Shown here piece after piece: positions 14,356-21,923 of a stretch of 21,967 nt of DNA (its first letter is position 1; each line of letters starts with the position of its first letter). Source of the DNA: an uncultured Mycoplasmatota bacterium (GTDB lineage: Bacteria; Bacillota_I; Bacilli_A; RF39; UBA660). The stretch is from positions 1 to 21,967 of the forward strand of contig USNG01000026.1 of assembly GCA_900556025.1 (NCBI GenBank), in the 5' to 3' direction. Below the pieces are notes generated by a model that was not told the DNA's origin, did not search any database, and saw only the letters and a program-made list of their open reading frames with translations. Position numbers and translations under genes: made by a program.

Positions 14356-16128
14356 TTATTCCTCGTCATTTAAATCAAACTGGCTGTTATATAATTCATA
14401 ATAATAACCTTTATTCTTTAATAATTCTTTATGTGTACCCTCTTCTATTATTTCTCCACGTTTAATTACTATTATTTTATCAGAATTCACAATAGTAGAC
14501 AACCTATGTGCAATAACAATTGATGTTTTATTCTTCATTAATTCTTTCATAGAATTATTAATCAAATACTCAGTTCTAGTATCAACATTACTTGTTGCTT
14601 CATCAAGAATTAATATTTCACATTCAGTTACTAAAGCACGTGCTATTGTCAATAATTGTTTTTCTCCATTAGACAAATTATTAGTTTCTTCATTAATTTC
14701 AAAATTCAAACTACCAGGTAAACTCTTTATCATATGTAACATTTTAGAGTTATCAAGTATACGTTCTAATTTATCATTAGCTATTCTTTTATCAAAAACA
14801 ATGTTTTCTTTTATAGTTCCTTCAAATAACCAAGTATCTTGAAGAACCATTCCAACTAATTTTCTATATGAAGTTTTATCTAAATCTCTAACACTAATAC
14901 CATCAATTAATATATCACCATCATACGTATTATAAAATCCCATCAATAAATTAACTATAGTTGTTTTTCCAGCACCAGTTTTACCTACAATAGCTACCTT
15001 TTCACCTTTATTAATTTTTAAATTAAAGTTTTTAAGAACAGGCTTACCTGGAGTATAACTAAAATTAACATTTTTAAATTCAATACATGAATTAAATGCA
15101 AAATGTTCTAATTCACCATTCTTCTCTTCTTCAAGTTCAAGTATCTCATAAACTCTATCTACAGAAGCAATAGCCATTTGCAAATTAGATACAACTTGAG
15201 CAATAGTATTAATAGGTTTATTAAAGTCTTTCATATATTGTATAAAAGATTGAATAGCTCCAAGCCTCAAATTACCTCTAATTACAGAAACACTTCCAAC
15301 TCCTACAACAGCAATGTAACTCAAATTACATATTAGCTTATTAAATGGAACAGCTAAACTACTATAAAAACTACTTTTAAATCCATATTTAGATAGTTCA
15401 GCACTAACTTTATTAAATCTCTTATTAAAAAACTTTTCTTTATTAAATGACTTAATAACATCACTATTCGTAACACTTTCTTCAACAAACGCATTAACAT
15501 TTCCAATAGCTTTTTGATTAAGTTCAAAATATTTTTGAGTCTTTCTAATCACTATACTAAGTAATAAATAAGTAAGAGGTATTACTGTTATAGCTATACA
15601 TGCAAGTAACGGATCAATAACAAACATCATAATAACTATACCAATAATCAAAGAAACATTATAAACCAAATCAGGTATTATTTGAGTAATATTATCAGTT
15701 AATCTTTCAACATCATTAGTTATTTTACTAATAATATCACCCTTTTTAATCTTATCAAGCCTTGAAACCTTAACTCTAAATATTTTAGACATCAATTTAC
15801 GTCTTAAATCATAACCTATTCTTTGACCTAAATCACTTGCTAAATAACTCTTAAAATATGTACAAATAGCATTAATAATATAACAACATAATACTAAAAA
15901 TAATATTTTACTCAAATAAGTATAATTAAAGTCTATTCCTTTACTAATAGAGTCATATAAACTATCAGTCGCATAACCTAAAAAGTAAGGAGCAATTGAT
16001 CCAAATAACGCAGCTAATATGCAAAATATAACAGTCAAAATATAAGATTTTTTATATTCTTTTATTATTTTAAATGTTTTAGAAATAACCTCTCTCAAAG
16101 TAGGTGCATTATTTTCTTTTCTTTTCAT
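14356..16128 (-). CDS. Heterodimeric ABC exporter, half-transporter with the catalytic ATP site residues
   Basis: Type-IV-fold ABC exporter half: six membrane helices (about 30-320), then a nucleotide-binding domain. Walker A GKTGAGKTT is at 382-390, Q-loop Gln430, Walker B ILILDE at 505-510 with the catalytic Glu510, and H-loop His541. The signature is LSNGE (485-489) instead of LSGGQ. The other half has the reverse set of defects, so the pair fits the BmrCD, LmrCD or TM287/288 type of multidrug or lipid exporter with one active and one degenerate ATP site. Its ATG overlaps the stop of the upstream half by 4 bases (ATGA). The substrate is not predictable. The CheD-like gene follows after 3 bases. 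Confidence 0.93.
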   Translation of the reverse strand: MKRKENNAPTLREVISKTFKIIKEYKKSYILTVIFCILAALFGSIAPYFLGYATDSLYDSISKGIDFNYTYLSKILFLVLCCYIINAICTYFKSYLASDLGQRIGYDLRRKLMSKIFRVKVSRLDKIKKGDIISKITNDVERLTDNITQIIPDLVYNVSLIIGIVIMMFVIDPLLACIAITVIPLTYLLLSIVIRKTQKYFELNQKAIGNVNAFVEESVTNSDVIKSFNKEKFFNKRFNKVSAELSKYGFKSSFYSSLAVPFNKLICNLSYIAVVGVGSVSVIRGNLRLGAIQSFIQYMKDFNKPINTIAQVVSNLQMAIASVDRVYEILELEEEKNGELEHFAFNSCIEFKNVNFSYTPGKPVLKNFNLKINKGEKVAIVGKTGAGKTTIVNLLMGFYNTYDGDILIDGISVRDLDKTSYRKLVGMVLQDTWLFEGTIKENIVFDKRIANDKLERILDNSKMLHMIKSLPGSLNFEINEETNNLSNGEKQLLTIARALVTECEILILDEATSNVDTRTEYLINNSMKELMKNKTSIVIAHRLSTIVNSDKIIVIKRGEIIEEGTHKELLKNKGYYYELYNSQFDLNDEE

Positions 16129-17837
16129 TTTGACACCTCCCTCTTTTGAGATTCAATAAATTCATTAAATACTTTACTTGTATTAACTACATCAAGATAA
16201 TTACCGACCATCTCAATCTTACCTGATTCAATAACTATTATCTTATCAAAACCAGTTAAATTATTAACTCTTTGAGTAATCAATATTATCATCTTATCTT
16301 TATATAATTTATATATAGACTCTCTTATTCTTTTATCAGTAATATAATCAACTGAAGATAATGAATCATCTAAAAGTAAACATTCTCCTCCACTTAACAA
16401 TGCTCTAGCAATAGACATTCTTTGTCTTTGCCCACCACTTAAATTAACTCCAGATTGAAATAACTCATAATCATATCCTTCTTCATTCTTTTCTATGAAA
16501 TCCATAATCTGAGCATTACTTAATGCTTCATCTAAATTATCAGCATTAATTCTTTTATCAAAAGACAAATTTTCTTTAATTGTTCCTTTAAACAATGCAT
16601 TATTTTGTGGAGTATATGCAAATATATTTCTTAAAGACTTAATATCATATTCATGAATATCTATTCCATTAATAAATATTTGTCCACTAGTAGGTTCAAT
16701 ATGTCTTAAAAGTAAATTAACTATTGTAGTCTTACCACATCCACTAGATCCAATGATACCTACTTTTTCACCCTTAACTATTTTAAAACTAATATTCTTT
16801 AACATATCATCATGTGCATTTTCATACTTAAAATAAACATTTTTAAATTCAATACTTTCTAAAGAATTAAGTTTTATTTTTCCTTCATTAACAACAGCTA
16901 CTTCAACATTTAATACTTCATTTATTCTCTTAAAAGAAACCATAACTCTAGGTATATTTAATATAATAACAAGTAACATCAAGAAACTAGTTAAAACTGT
17001 AGCTAAATATTGAATAAATGCCATCATTGACCCAATTTCTAATGTTCCAGCACTCAAATATCTTGTAGATATATATACTATTATTATAGTAGCTACATTA
17101 ATTATTAATATCATCATAGGTTGTATTAAATAAAGTATTTTATTAAGAAAAACATTCATCTTTCTATTATCACTATTTACTTTATCAAATCTCTTTTTAA
17201 AATAATCTTTTTTATTAAAAGCTTTAATAACTCTAATACCACTAAGTGCTTCACGAGAAGTAGCATTTAATTTATCTAAATATTTTTGTAATATTTCAAA
17301 CTTAGGTGAAATACAAGCAAATATAACTACAACAAGAAGCATTAAAACACTAACAGATATAATTACTATAGGTGCTAAAGTTGGTGCTTTAGAATATGCC
17401 ATAATAGCTGCACCTATTCCCATAATAGGAGCAAATATTATAAGTCTTAATCCAAAAGAAAAAGTAGAAGTTATATTACTAACATTATTAGTACTTCGAG
17501 TTATAAGTGTAGATGCACCAAACTCATCAATCTCTTTCTTACTAAATCCACTTATCTTTTTATATAAAGCTTCTCTTATATTATATCCATATTGATTAGA
17601 AAACTTAGATGTAGAATATATAACTAAAATATTAGATATTAAACATATAACAGTTATTATTAACATTTTAATAACTAAACTACTTATATATACTGTATCA
17701 TTATTAGCAATACCAATATCAACTATATTACTCATAACATTTGGAAGTTCAAGTTCACAATATACTTGAATAACACAAAATATTGCCATAAGAACAATAT
17801 ATTTAATTAACCCCTTCATTAATCTTATTACTTTCAT
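16125..17837 (-). CDS. Heterodimeric ABC exporter, half-transporter with degenerate Walker B and H-loop
   Basis: Partner half of the exporter, 570 residues, with six membrane helices in the first 310. The nucleotide-binding domain has Walker A GSSGCGKTT (363-371), Q-loop Gln411, a canonical LSGGQ (466-470), Walker B LLLDD (487-491) with Asp491 where the catalytic Glu belongs, and Gln522 (ITQRV) in place of the H-loop His. In a head-to-tail dimer its good LSGGQ completes the active site of the other subunit, while its own Walker B and the other subunit's LSNGE form the silent site. GAGG stands 4 bases before the ATG at 17837. It follows hemW by 6 bases, so hemW and the exporter are one transcription unit. 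Confidence 0.93.
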   Translation of the reverse strand: MKVIRLMKGLIKYIVLMAIFCVIQVYCELELPNVMSNIVDIGIANNDTVYISSLVIKMLIITVICLISNILVIYSTSKFSNQYGYNIREALYKKISGFSKKEIDEFGASTLITRSTNNVSNITSTFSFGLRLIIFAPIMGIGAAIMAYSKAPTLAPIVIISVSVLMLLVVVIFACISPKFEILQKYLDKLNATSREALSGIRVIKAFNKKDYFKKRFDKVNSDNRKMNVFLNKILYLIQPMMILIINVATIIIVYISTRYLSAGTLEIGSMMAFIQYLATVLTSFLMLLVIILNIPRVMVSFKRINEVLNVEVAVVNEGKIKLNSLESIEFKNVYFKYENAHDDMLKNISFKIVKGEKVGIIGSSGCGKTTIVNLLLRHIEPTSGQIFINGIDIHEYDIKSLRNIFAYTPQNNALFKGTIKENLSFDKRINADNLDEALSNAQIMDFIEKNEEGYDYELFQSGVNLSGGQRQRMSIARALLSGGECLLLDDSLSSVDYITDKRIRESIYKLYKDKMIILITQRVNNLTGFDKIIVIESGKIEMVGNYLDVVNTSKVFNEFIESQKREVSK

Positions 17838-17843
17838 ATTTCC

Positions 17844-18926
17844 TCACATTATCATATTAATTATTTCATTCATAACATATATCTTACTTGGATTAATAAA
17901 TAAATAATCATCTTTAATAATTAAATATTTCTTTTTAATAGCCTCATCTAATTTAAAAGCTTCATTTATCTTTCTATCATATTTTTTTTCAAATTCACTA
18001 ATAGATACACCTTTTAACTTTCTAAGACCAAGAATAAGTTCATTCTCCATCTCTTCTTGATTAGAAACAAGTAACTCATTAAATCTATATTCTTTATTTA
18101 AATATTTATTGAAACTTCTAGTATTCTCATATCTCATACCATTCACATATCCAGTAGCTCCAAGTCCAAAACCATAATATTCTTGATTGTTCCAATATGT
18201 CAAATTATGTTTACTCATTTTACCATTTCTAGCAAAATTACTTACTTCATAATGTTCATATCCTTTTTTCCTTAACTTCTTACATATATATTTATACATC
18301 TTAAAATCAAGATTCTCATCTATAGGTTTAATTCCTTTATTATATAACGCAGTATGCTCTTCTATAATTAATGAATAAGTACTAACATGATCAACATTAA
18401 GTTTTAAAATATTACTTATATCACTTTTTAAAACAAACATACTCTCTATTGGAAGAGCATATATTATATCCACATTAATATTATCAAAACCATATGATTT
18501 AGCTAATTTTATTTTATCAAATATATCTTTCTTATTATGTTTTCTATTTAAGAATTTTAAATTATTTTTATTAAAACTCTCTACTCCAATACTAATTCTA
18601 TTAACTCCATGACTCTTTAATATATATAAAAGTTCTTCATCGATATCATTAATATTACATTCAAAAGTAAATTCATAATCATCACTTAATTTAAAAAGTC
18701 TTAAAACATTAAATAATTTTCTTAAAAGATCACTATTCAAACTAGAAGGTGTTCCTCCTCCAATATATAGTGTTTTAATAGTTTCACCTTCATAATATTC
18801 TAATATTTCACTTTTTAAAGTCTCAATATATTTTTCTGCCCAAGGGTTACTATATAAAAACTTACAAAAGTCACAATAAGAACATATACTATTACAAAAT
18901 GGAATATGAACATAAACACTTCTCAT
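17844..18926 (-). CDS. hemW: Radical SAM protein HemW (heme chaperone; often mis-called coproporphyrinogen III oxidase)
   Basis: Radical-SAM protein of the HemW family, heme-binding chaperones related to HemN. The cluster motif is C11-NSI-C15-SY-C18-DF with the extra Cys21, then GGGTPS (56-61), SIGVES, DIIYALP, and the HemW-typical KHNLTYWNNQEYYGFGLGATGY region. At 360 residues it has the shorter HemW length, and the HNxxYW block supports HemW over HemN. No other heme gene is in the window, and neighbours of this type often lack heme synthesis, so its role here is uncertain. The ATG at 18926 follows GAGGT. It opens the operon with the two ABC genes and the CheD-like gene, behind a clear promoter. 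Confidence 0.92.
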   Translation of the reverse strand: MRSVYVHIPFCNSICSYCDFCKFLYSNPWAEKYIETLKSEILEYYEGETIKTLYIGGGTPSSLNSDLLRKLFNVLRLFKLSDDYEFTFECNINDIDEELLYILKSHGVNRISIGVESFNKNNLKFLNRKHNKKDIFDKIKLAKSYGFDNINVDIIYALPIESMFVLKSDISNILKLNVDHVSTYSLIIEEHTALYNKGIKPIDENLDFKMYKYICKKLRKKGYEHYEVSNFARNGKMSKHNLTYWNNQEYYGFGLGATGYVNGMRYENTRSFNKYLNKEYRFNELLVSNQEEMENELILGLRKLKGVSISEFEKKYDRKINEAFKLDEAIKKKYLIIKDDYLFINPSKIYVMNEIINMIM

Positions 18927-18943
18927 ATAATTACCTCATTATA

Positions 18944-18971
18944 ATTATATCATCTTATATATTTTTTTCAA
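18944..18971 (-). promoter_or_regulatory. Promoter of the hemW-ABC-CheD-like operon
   Basis: TTGAAA (18966-18971), a 16-base spacer and TATAAT (18944-18949) with an upstream TG making an extended -10. The start would be near 18937, leaving a leader of about ten bases that holds the GAGGT SD. Confidence 0.8.
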
Positions 18972-18973
18972 TG

Positions 18974-18999
18974 AAAAAAGGTTTCTCAAAAACCTTTTT
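18974..18999 (-). terminator. Rho-independent terminator of the second sigma-factor gene
   Basis: On the minus strand AAAAAGGTTT (18999-18990), a 5-base loop, and AAACCTTTTT (18984-18975) plus T form a 10-bp stem. The stop codon (18998-19000) lies in its first arm. Confidence 0.9.
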
Positions 19000-20125
19000 A
19001 ATATCTAAATGAACTAACATTTTCATCATGTCTTAACTTCCCTAAAGCTCTAGCTTCAATTTGTCTTGTTCTCTCACGAGTAACGCCTATTTCTTTTCCA
19101 ATATCTTCAAGAGTCATTTCATGAGCATTAAAGAATCCAGCTCTTGCCTTAACAACATAAAGTTCTCTTTCTTTTAAACTAGAAGCATTATTAACAGCAA
19201 CCATAAATTTTTCTAAATAATCTTTTAGTTCAATATCATCATATTGGCTTTCTTCTTCAACTAAAACTTCATGTAAACTTAATCTATTTTCATTATCATC
19301 GTTTTTATCATAATTTTCACTATTAACTGGAGTTTCTAAAGAAATAGCATCATTCATTACACATAAACAAAGTCTAATCCTTTCTTCACTCACACCAGTT
19401 AACTCTGATAATTCACTAGGAGTTATATCAGAAGAATGTGTCTTTTTCCATATACTTCTAGCTTTTCTTATCTTAACAATAATATCATTTAAATAATATG
19501 GAATTCTAATAATTCTAGATTTATCAGCTATAGCTTTTAAAATATGTTGTCTAATCCATATTGAAGCATAAGTACTAAACTTATAACCTTTAGTTACATC
19601 AAATTTTTCAATTGCTTCCATCAATCCCATGTTACCTTCTTGAATAATATCTTCAAAAGGTAAACCACAATCATTATATTTTTTAGCAACACTTACAACT
19701 AAACGTAAATTATAATAAAGAATATCTTTTTTAGCTTGCTCTTCACCATTTGCTACTCTAGTAAATAATTCATATTCCTTTTCAGGAGTTAAAATTTGAC
19801 TAGGTAACTCACTTAAATATATTTTGATTGTATCTAAATCATTATCCTTCTCATTTTCATCAATATTAACTAGCATCAAACATCTAATATTTCTATTATT
19901 ACATATTCTTTTAGTCTTTTCACTAGACATTAAAGTATCAACCATAGTTCTTAATTTATCACTTGAAAAATATAAATTGACAGCATTATCTTCATCTATT
20001 ACAATACCATTTTTAACCAATAATTTAACAAGACCTTTAAAGTTAGATAATTGAACAGACAATTCACCTTCTTGAAAATTATTATCAACATAATTTATAA
20101 CTAAATCAAAAACTTTTTCTTTCAT
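18998..20125 (-). CDS. RpoD-like sigma-70 factor, diverged tandem paralog
   Basis: A 375-residue sigma factor, clearly a copy of the adjacent rpoD: both start MKEKVFDLV and share an N-terminal domain (1-87). Region 2 runs from about 98, with NLRLVVSVAKKY, the core-binding block EDIIQEGNMGLMEAIEKFD and the -10 helix with WIRQ (190-193). Region 3 is 205-265, and region 4 has the helix-turn-helix TLEDIGKEIGVTRERTRQIEARA (338-360). Differences: no acidic linker, the region 3.2 finger is changed (SLHEVL where rpoD has FLGDFI), several region 2.4 and 4.2 residues differ, and it stops right after region 4. Probably an alternative sigma with related promoter choice. The ATG at 20125 has no near SD; AGAGGGG sits in a leader hairpin. 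It has its own promoter and terminator. Confidence 0.9.
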   Translation of the reverse strand: MKEKVFDLVINYVDNNFQEGELSVQLSNFKGLVKLLVKNGIVIDEDNAVNLYFSSDKLRTMVDTLMSSEKTKRICNNRNIRCLMLVNIDENEKDNDLDTIKIYLSELPSQILTPEKEYELFTRVANGEEQAKKDILYYNLRLVVSVAKKYNDCGLPFEDIIQEGNMGLMEAIEKFDVTKGYKFSTYASIWIRQHILKAIADKSRIIRIPYYLNDIIVKIRKARSIWKKTHSSDITPSELSELTGVSEERIRLCLCVMNDAISLETPVNSENYDKNDDNENRLSLHEVLVEEESQYDDIELKDYLEKFMVAVNNASSLKERELYVVKARAGFFNAHEMTLEDIGKEIGVTRERTRQIEARALGKLRHDENVSSFRY

Positions 20126-20129
20126 AATA

Positions 20130-20151
20130 TTTGAAAACCCCTCTTTTCAAA
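20130..20151 (-). promoter_or_regulatory. 5'-terminal leader hairpin of the second sigma gene (SD in the loop)
   Basis: TTTGAAAA (20151-20144) and TTTTCAAA (20137-20130) form an 8-bp stem. The loop GAGGGG is the only SD-like sequence before the ATG at 20125. The predicted start site lies about two bases upstream, so the mRNA would begin with this hairpin. The same element precedes rpoD. Confidence 0.65.
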
Positions 20152-20159
20152 GTGAATAT

Positions 20160-20187
20160 ATTATACCACAAATCATAAAAAAATCAA
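20160..20187 (-). promoter_or_regulatory. Promoter of the second sigma gene
   Basis: TTGATT (20182-20187), a 16-base spacer and TATAAT (20160-20165) preceded by TGG, an extended -10. It lies between the rpoD terminator and the leader hairpin. Confidence 0.8.
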
Positions 20188-20208
20188 TGTAAGAAAATTA
20201 TTCCAAAG

Positions 20209-20232
20209 AAAAAAGGGTTTCAAAACCCTTTT
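20209..20232 (-). terminator. Rho-independent terminator of rpoD
   Basis: On the minus strand AAAAGGGTTT and AAACCCTTTT pair around a minimal loop (20232-20211), followed by further T. The rpoD stop (20231-20233) lies at the edge of the stem. Confidence 0.9.
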
Positions 20233-21688
20233 ATTTTTTCAATGTTTTTTGAGCAAAATATTCTTCTAATTGTTTATTATATTTATCATATTTATTTGCC
20301 CATGGATAAGCTGGAGTTTCTTCTACTGGCTTAACCTCAGGTTTCTTTCCATTAACTGGAAATGTATCAGGATATGTAAAATAGCTTTTTGTATCCGGAG
20401 TTTCTTTCTTTACAAGAACAAAATCTCCATTAGAATTTAATACATATTGTTGACGAGGTTCATCATAGCTATGACTAGCTGGATTAAATGTTCTAACCTT
20501 TTTATCAGCTCTTAATTTTCTTATAGCTTTAGCTTCAATTTGTCTTACTCTTTCACGAGTAACACCCATTTCTTTTCCAACTTCTTCAAGAGTCATTTCA
20601 CGACCATTCCAAAGTCCCATTCTAGCTTTAATAACAAATAATTCTCTTTGAGTTAATTTAGGAGCATTTTCAACAGCTGTCATAAATTCATTTAAATAAT
20701 CTTTAGAAATATAATCATCAAATTGTTCTTTGTCATCAGCAATAAAATCACCTAAGAAAGAATCTTCTTCATCAGCATTAACTGGTGTTTCTAAAGAAAC
20801 AACATTATCCATTTTACTTAAGCAAAATCTAACTTGTTCTTCCTTTAAACCAGTCATTTCAGCTAAATCAGTAGGTGTAGCTTCATAAGGATGATTTTTC
20901 ATCCATTCACCATTTGCTCTTCTGATTTTTAACATATTTTCATGTAAATGAACAGGAATTCTAATAGTTCTAGATTGATCAGCTATAGATCTTGTAATAG
21001 ACTGTCTAATCCATGATGTAGCATAAGTACTAAATTTATATCCTTTTGTTACATCAAACTTTTCAATGGCTTTCATTAATCCTAAATTACCTTCTTGAAC
21101 TATATCTTCTAAAGATAATCCACGACCTGTATACTTTCTAGCAACACTTATAACTAAACGTAAATTATAGTAAGCAGCATCTTGTCTAGCTTGTTCATCA
21201 CCTTTAGCTACTCTAGTAAATAACTCACACTCTTGTTCTGGAGTTAAAACTACTGGAGGTAACTCACTTAAATATAAATTAAATAGATCTATATCATGAG
21301 AACCTTTATGAGCATGTTTACCAACAGAATATCCAGTAGGACTATATCTATTTTCTTCTTGAACTTCTAAGTTATCTTCAGACCCTATTTTTTCTTCCTC
21401 ATCATCTTCTTTATCAAGATCATCAGCATTAATTTGCATCAAGTATTTAACATTATCATTGTTACATACTCTCTTAGTTTTCTTACTAGACATTAATGCA
21501 TCAACCATATTTTTTAATTTATCATTAGAATAATATAAATCAAAAGCATTATCAATATCTATAGTAAGCTTTTTATCACCTAATAGTTTAACAAGTCCTC
21601 TATAGTTAGATAGTTGAACTGCTAAACCACCTTCTTGAAAATTACTATTGGCATAATTTGTAACCAAATCAAAAACTTTTTCTTTCAT
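20231..21688 (-). CDS. rpoD: Primary RNA polymerase sigma factor RpoD (SigA) with C-terminal extension
   Basis: Housekeeping sigma factor. The start at 21688 (MKEKVFDL) gives 485 residues; an upstream extension to 21787 would read through the promoter and terminator and is rejected. An N-terminal domain (1-90) and an acidic linker precede the core. Region 1.2 has LYLSELPPVVLTPEQE. Region 2 has EDIVQEGNLGLMKAIEKFD, GYKFSTYATSWIRQ and SRTIRIPVHL. The region 3.2 finger EEDSFLGDFI is intact, and region 4.2 is TLEEVGKEMGVTRERVRQIE. After region 4 comes an unusual tail of about 84 residues (402-485), rich in Pro, Tyr and Lys and ending in a charged helix; most RpoD proteins end within about 15 residues of region 4. 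The SD is GGGGG in a leader hairpin. It has its own promoter and terminator. Confidence 0.96.
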   Translation of the reverse strand: MKEKVFDLVTNYANSNFQEGGLAVQLSNYRGLVKLLGDKKLTIDIDNAFDLYYSNDKLKNMVDALMSSKKTKRVCNNDNVKYLMQINADDLDKEDDEEEKIGSEDNLEVQEENRYSPTGYSVGKHAHKGSHDIDLFNLYLSELPPVVLTPEQECELFTRVAKGDEQARQDAAYYNLRLVISVARKYTGRGLSLEDIVQEGNLGLMKAIEKFDVTKGYKFSTYATSWIRQSITRSIADQSRTIRIPVHLHENMLKIRRANGEWMKNHPYEATPTDLAEMTGLKEEQVRFCLSKMDNVVSLETPVNADEEDSFLGDFIADDKEQFDDYISKDYLNEFMTAVENAPKLTQRELFVIKARMGLWNGREMTLEEVGKEMGVTRERVRQIEAKAIRKLRADKKVRTFNPASHSYDEPRQQYVLNSNGDFVLVKKETPDTKSYFTYPDTFPVNGKKPEVKPVEETPAYPWANKYDKYNKQLEEYFAQKTLKK

Positions 21689-21692
21689 AATA

Positions 21693-21713
21693 TTTGAAAA
21701 CCCCCTTTTCAAA
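21693..21713 (-). promoter_or_regulatory. 5'-terminal leader hairpin of rpoD (SD in the loop)
   Basis: TTTGAAAA (21713-21706) and TTTTCAAA (21700-21693) pair around the loop GGGGG. The predicted start at about 21715 puts it at the very 5' end of the mRNA. It is nearly identical to the leader of the paralog. Confidence 0.65.
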
Positions 21714-21721
21714 GTGATTAG

Positions 21722-21750
21722 ATTATAACACACTTTGCTAAAAAAGTCAA
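21722..21750 (-). promoter_or_regulatory. rpoD promoter
   Basis: TTGACT (21745-21750), a 17-base spacer and TATAAT (21722-21727) on the minus strand, just after the tRNA terminator. Confidence 0.87.
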
Positions 21751-21756
21751 CACAAT

Positions 21757-21778
21757 AAAAAAAGGCATAAGCCTTTTT
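21757..21778 (-). terminator. Rho-independent terminator of tRNA-Arg
   Basis: On the minus strand AAAAAGGC (21778-21771), loop TTAT, and GCCTTTTT (21766-21759) with more T after it. It begins 12 bases after the tRNA 3' end. Confidence 0.9.
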
Positions 21779-21789
21779 ATAATTCAAAG

Positions 21790-21866
21790 TGGTGTCCTCG
21801 AGGCGATTCGAACGCCTGACCGTACGCTTAGAAGGCGTATGCTCTATCCAACTGAGCTACGAGGAC
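21790..21866 (-). tRNA. trnR-TCT: tRNA-Arg (anticodon TCT)
   Basis: A 77-base cloverleaf with encoded CCA. The acceptor arm is GTCCTCG with CGAGGAC, discriminator A, then CCA. The D-arm contains TAGCTCAGTTGG, the anticodon arm is TACGC, loop CTTCTAA, GCGTA (anticodon TCT), and the T-arm has GGCGTTCGAATCGCC. It reads AGA and AGG, the main Arg codons in AT-rich genomes. It has its own promoter and terminator. Confidence 0.97.
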
Positions 21867-21917
21867 GTCTTGAAATTACTAATCAAGTATACAACATAAT
21901 TTTGTAATTTTCAAGAC
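21867..21917. repeat. Inverted repeat flanking the tRNA-Arg promoter
   Basis: GTCTTGAAATTAC (21867-21879) and GTAATTTTCAAGAC (21904-21917) are complementary apart from one extra base, around a 24-base centre. One arm covers the -35 box and the other is the predicted tRNA leader. Confidence 0.6.
21886..21914 (-). promoter_or_regulatory. tRNA-Arg promoter
   Basis: TTGAAA (21909-21914), a 17-base spacer and TATACT (21886-21891). The start would be near 21879, about 13 bases before the mature tRNA. Confidence 0.75.
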
Positions 21918-21923
21918 ATTTTT

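Noticed and set aside
19824..20054. Open frame on the plus strand (76 codons)
   Set aside because: Antisense to the second sigma gene, with no SD or recognisable motif.
21689..21787. Upstream extension of rpoD by 33 codons
   Set aside because: It would translate the rpoD promoter, the leader hairpin and the tRNA terminator; the paralog starts at the equivalent MKEKVFDL.
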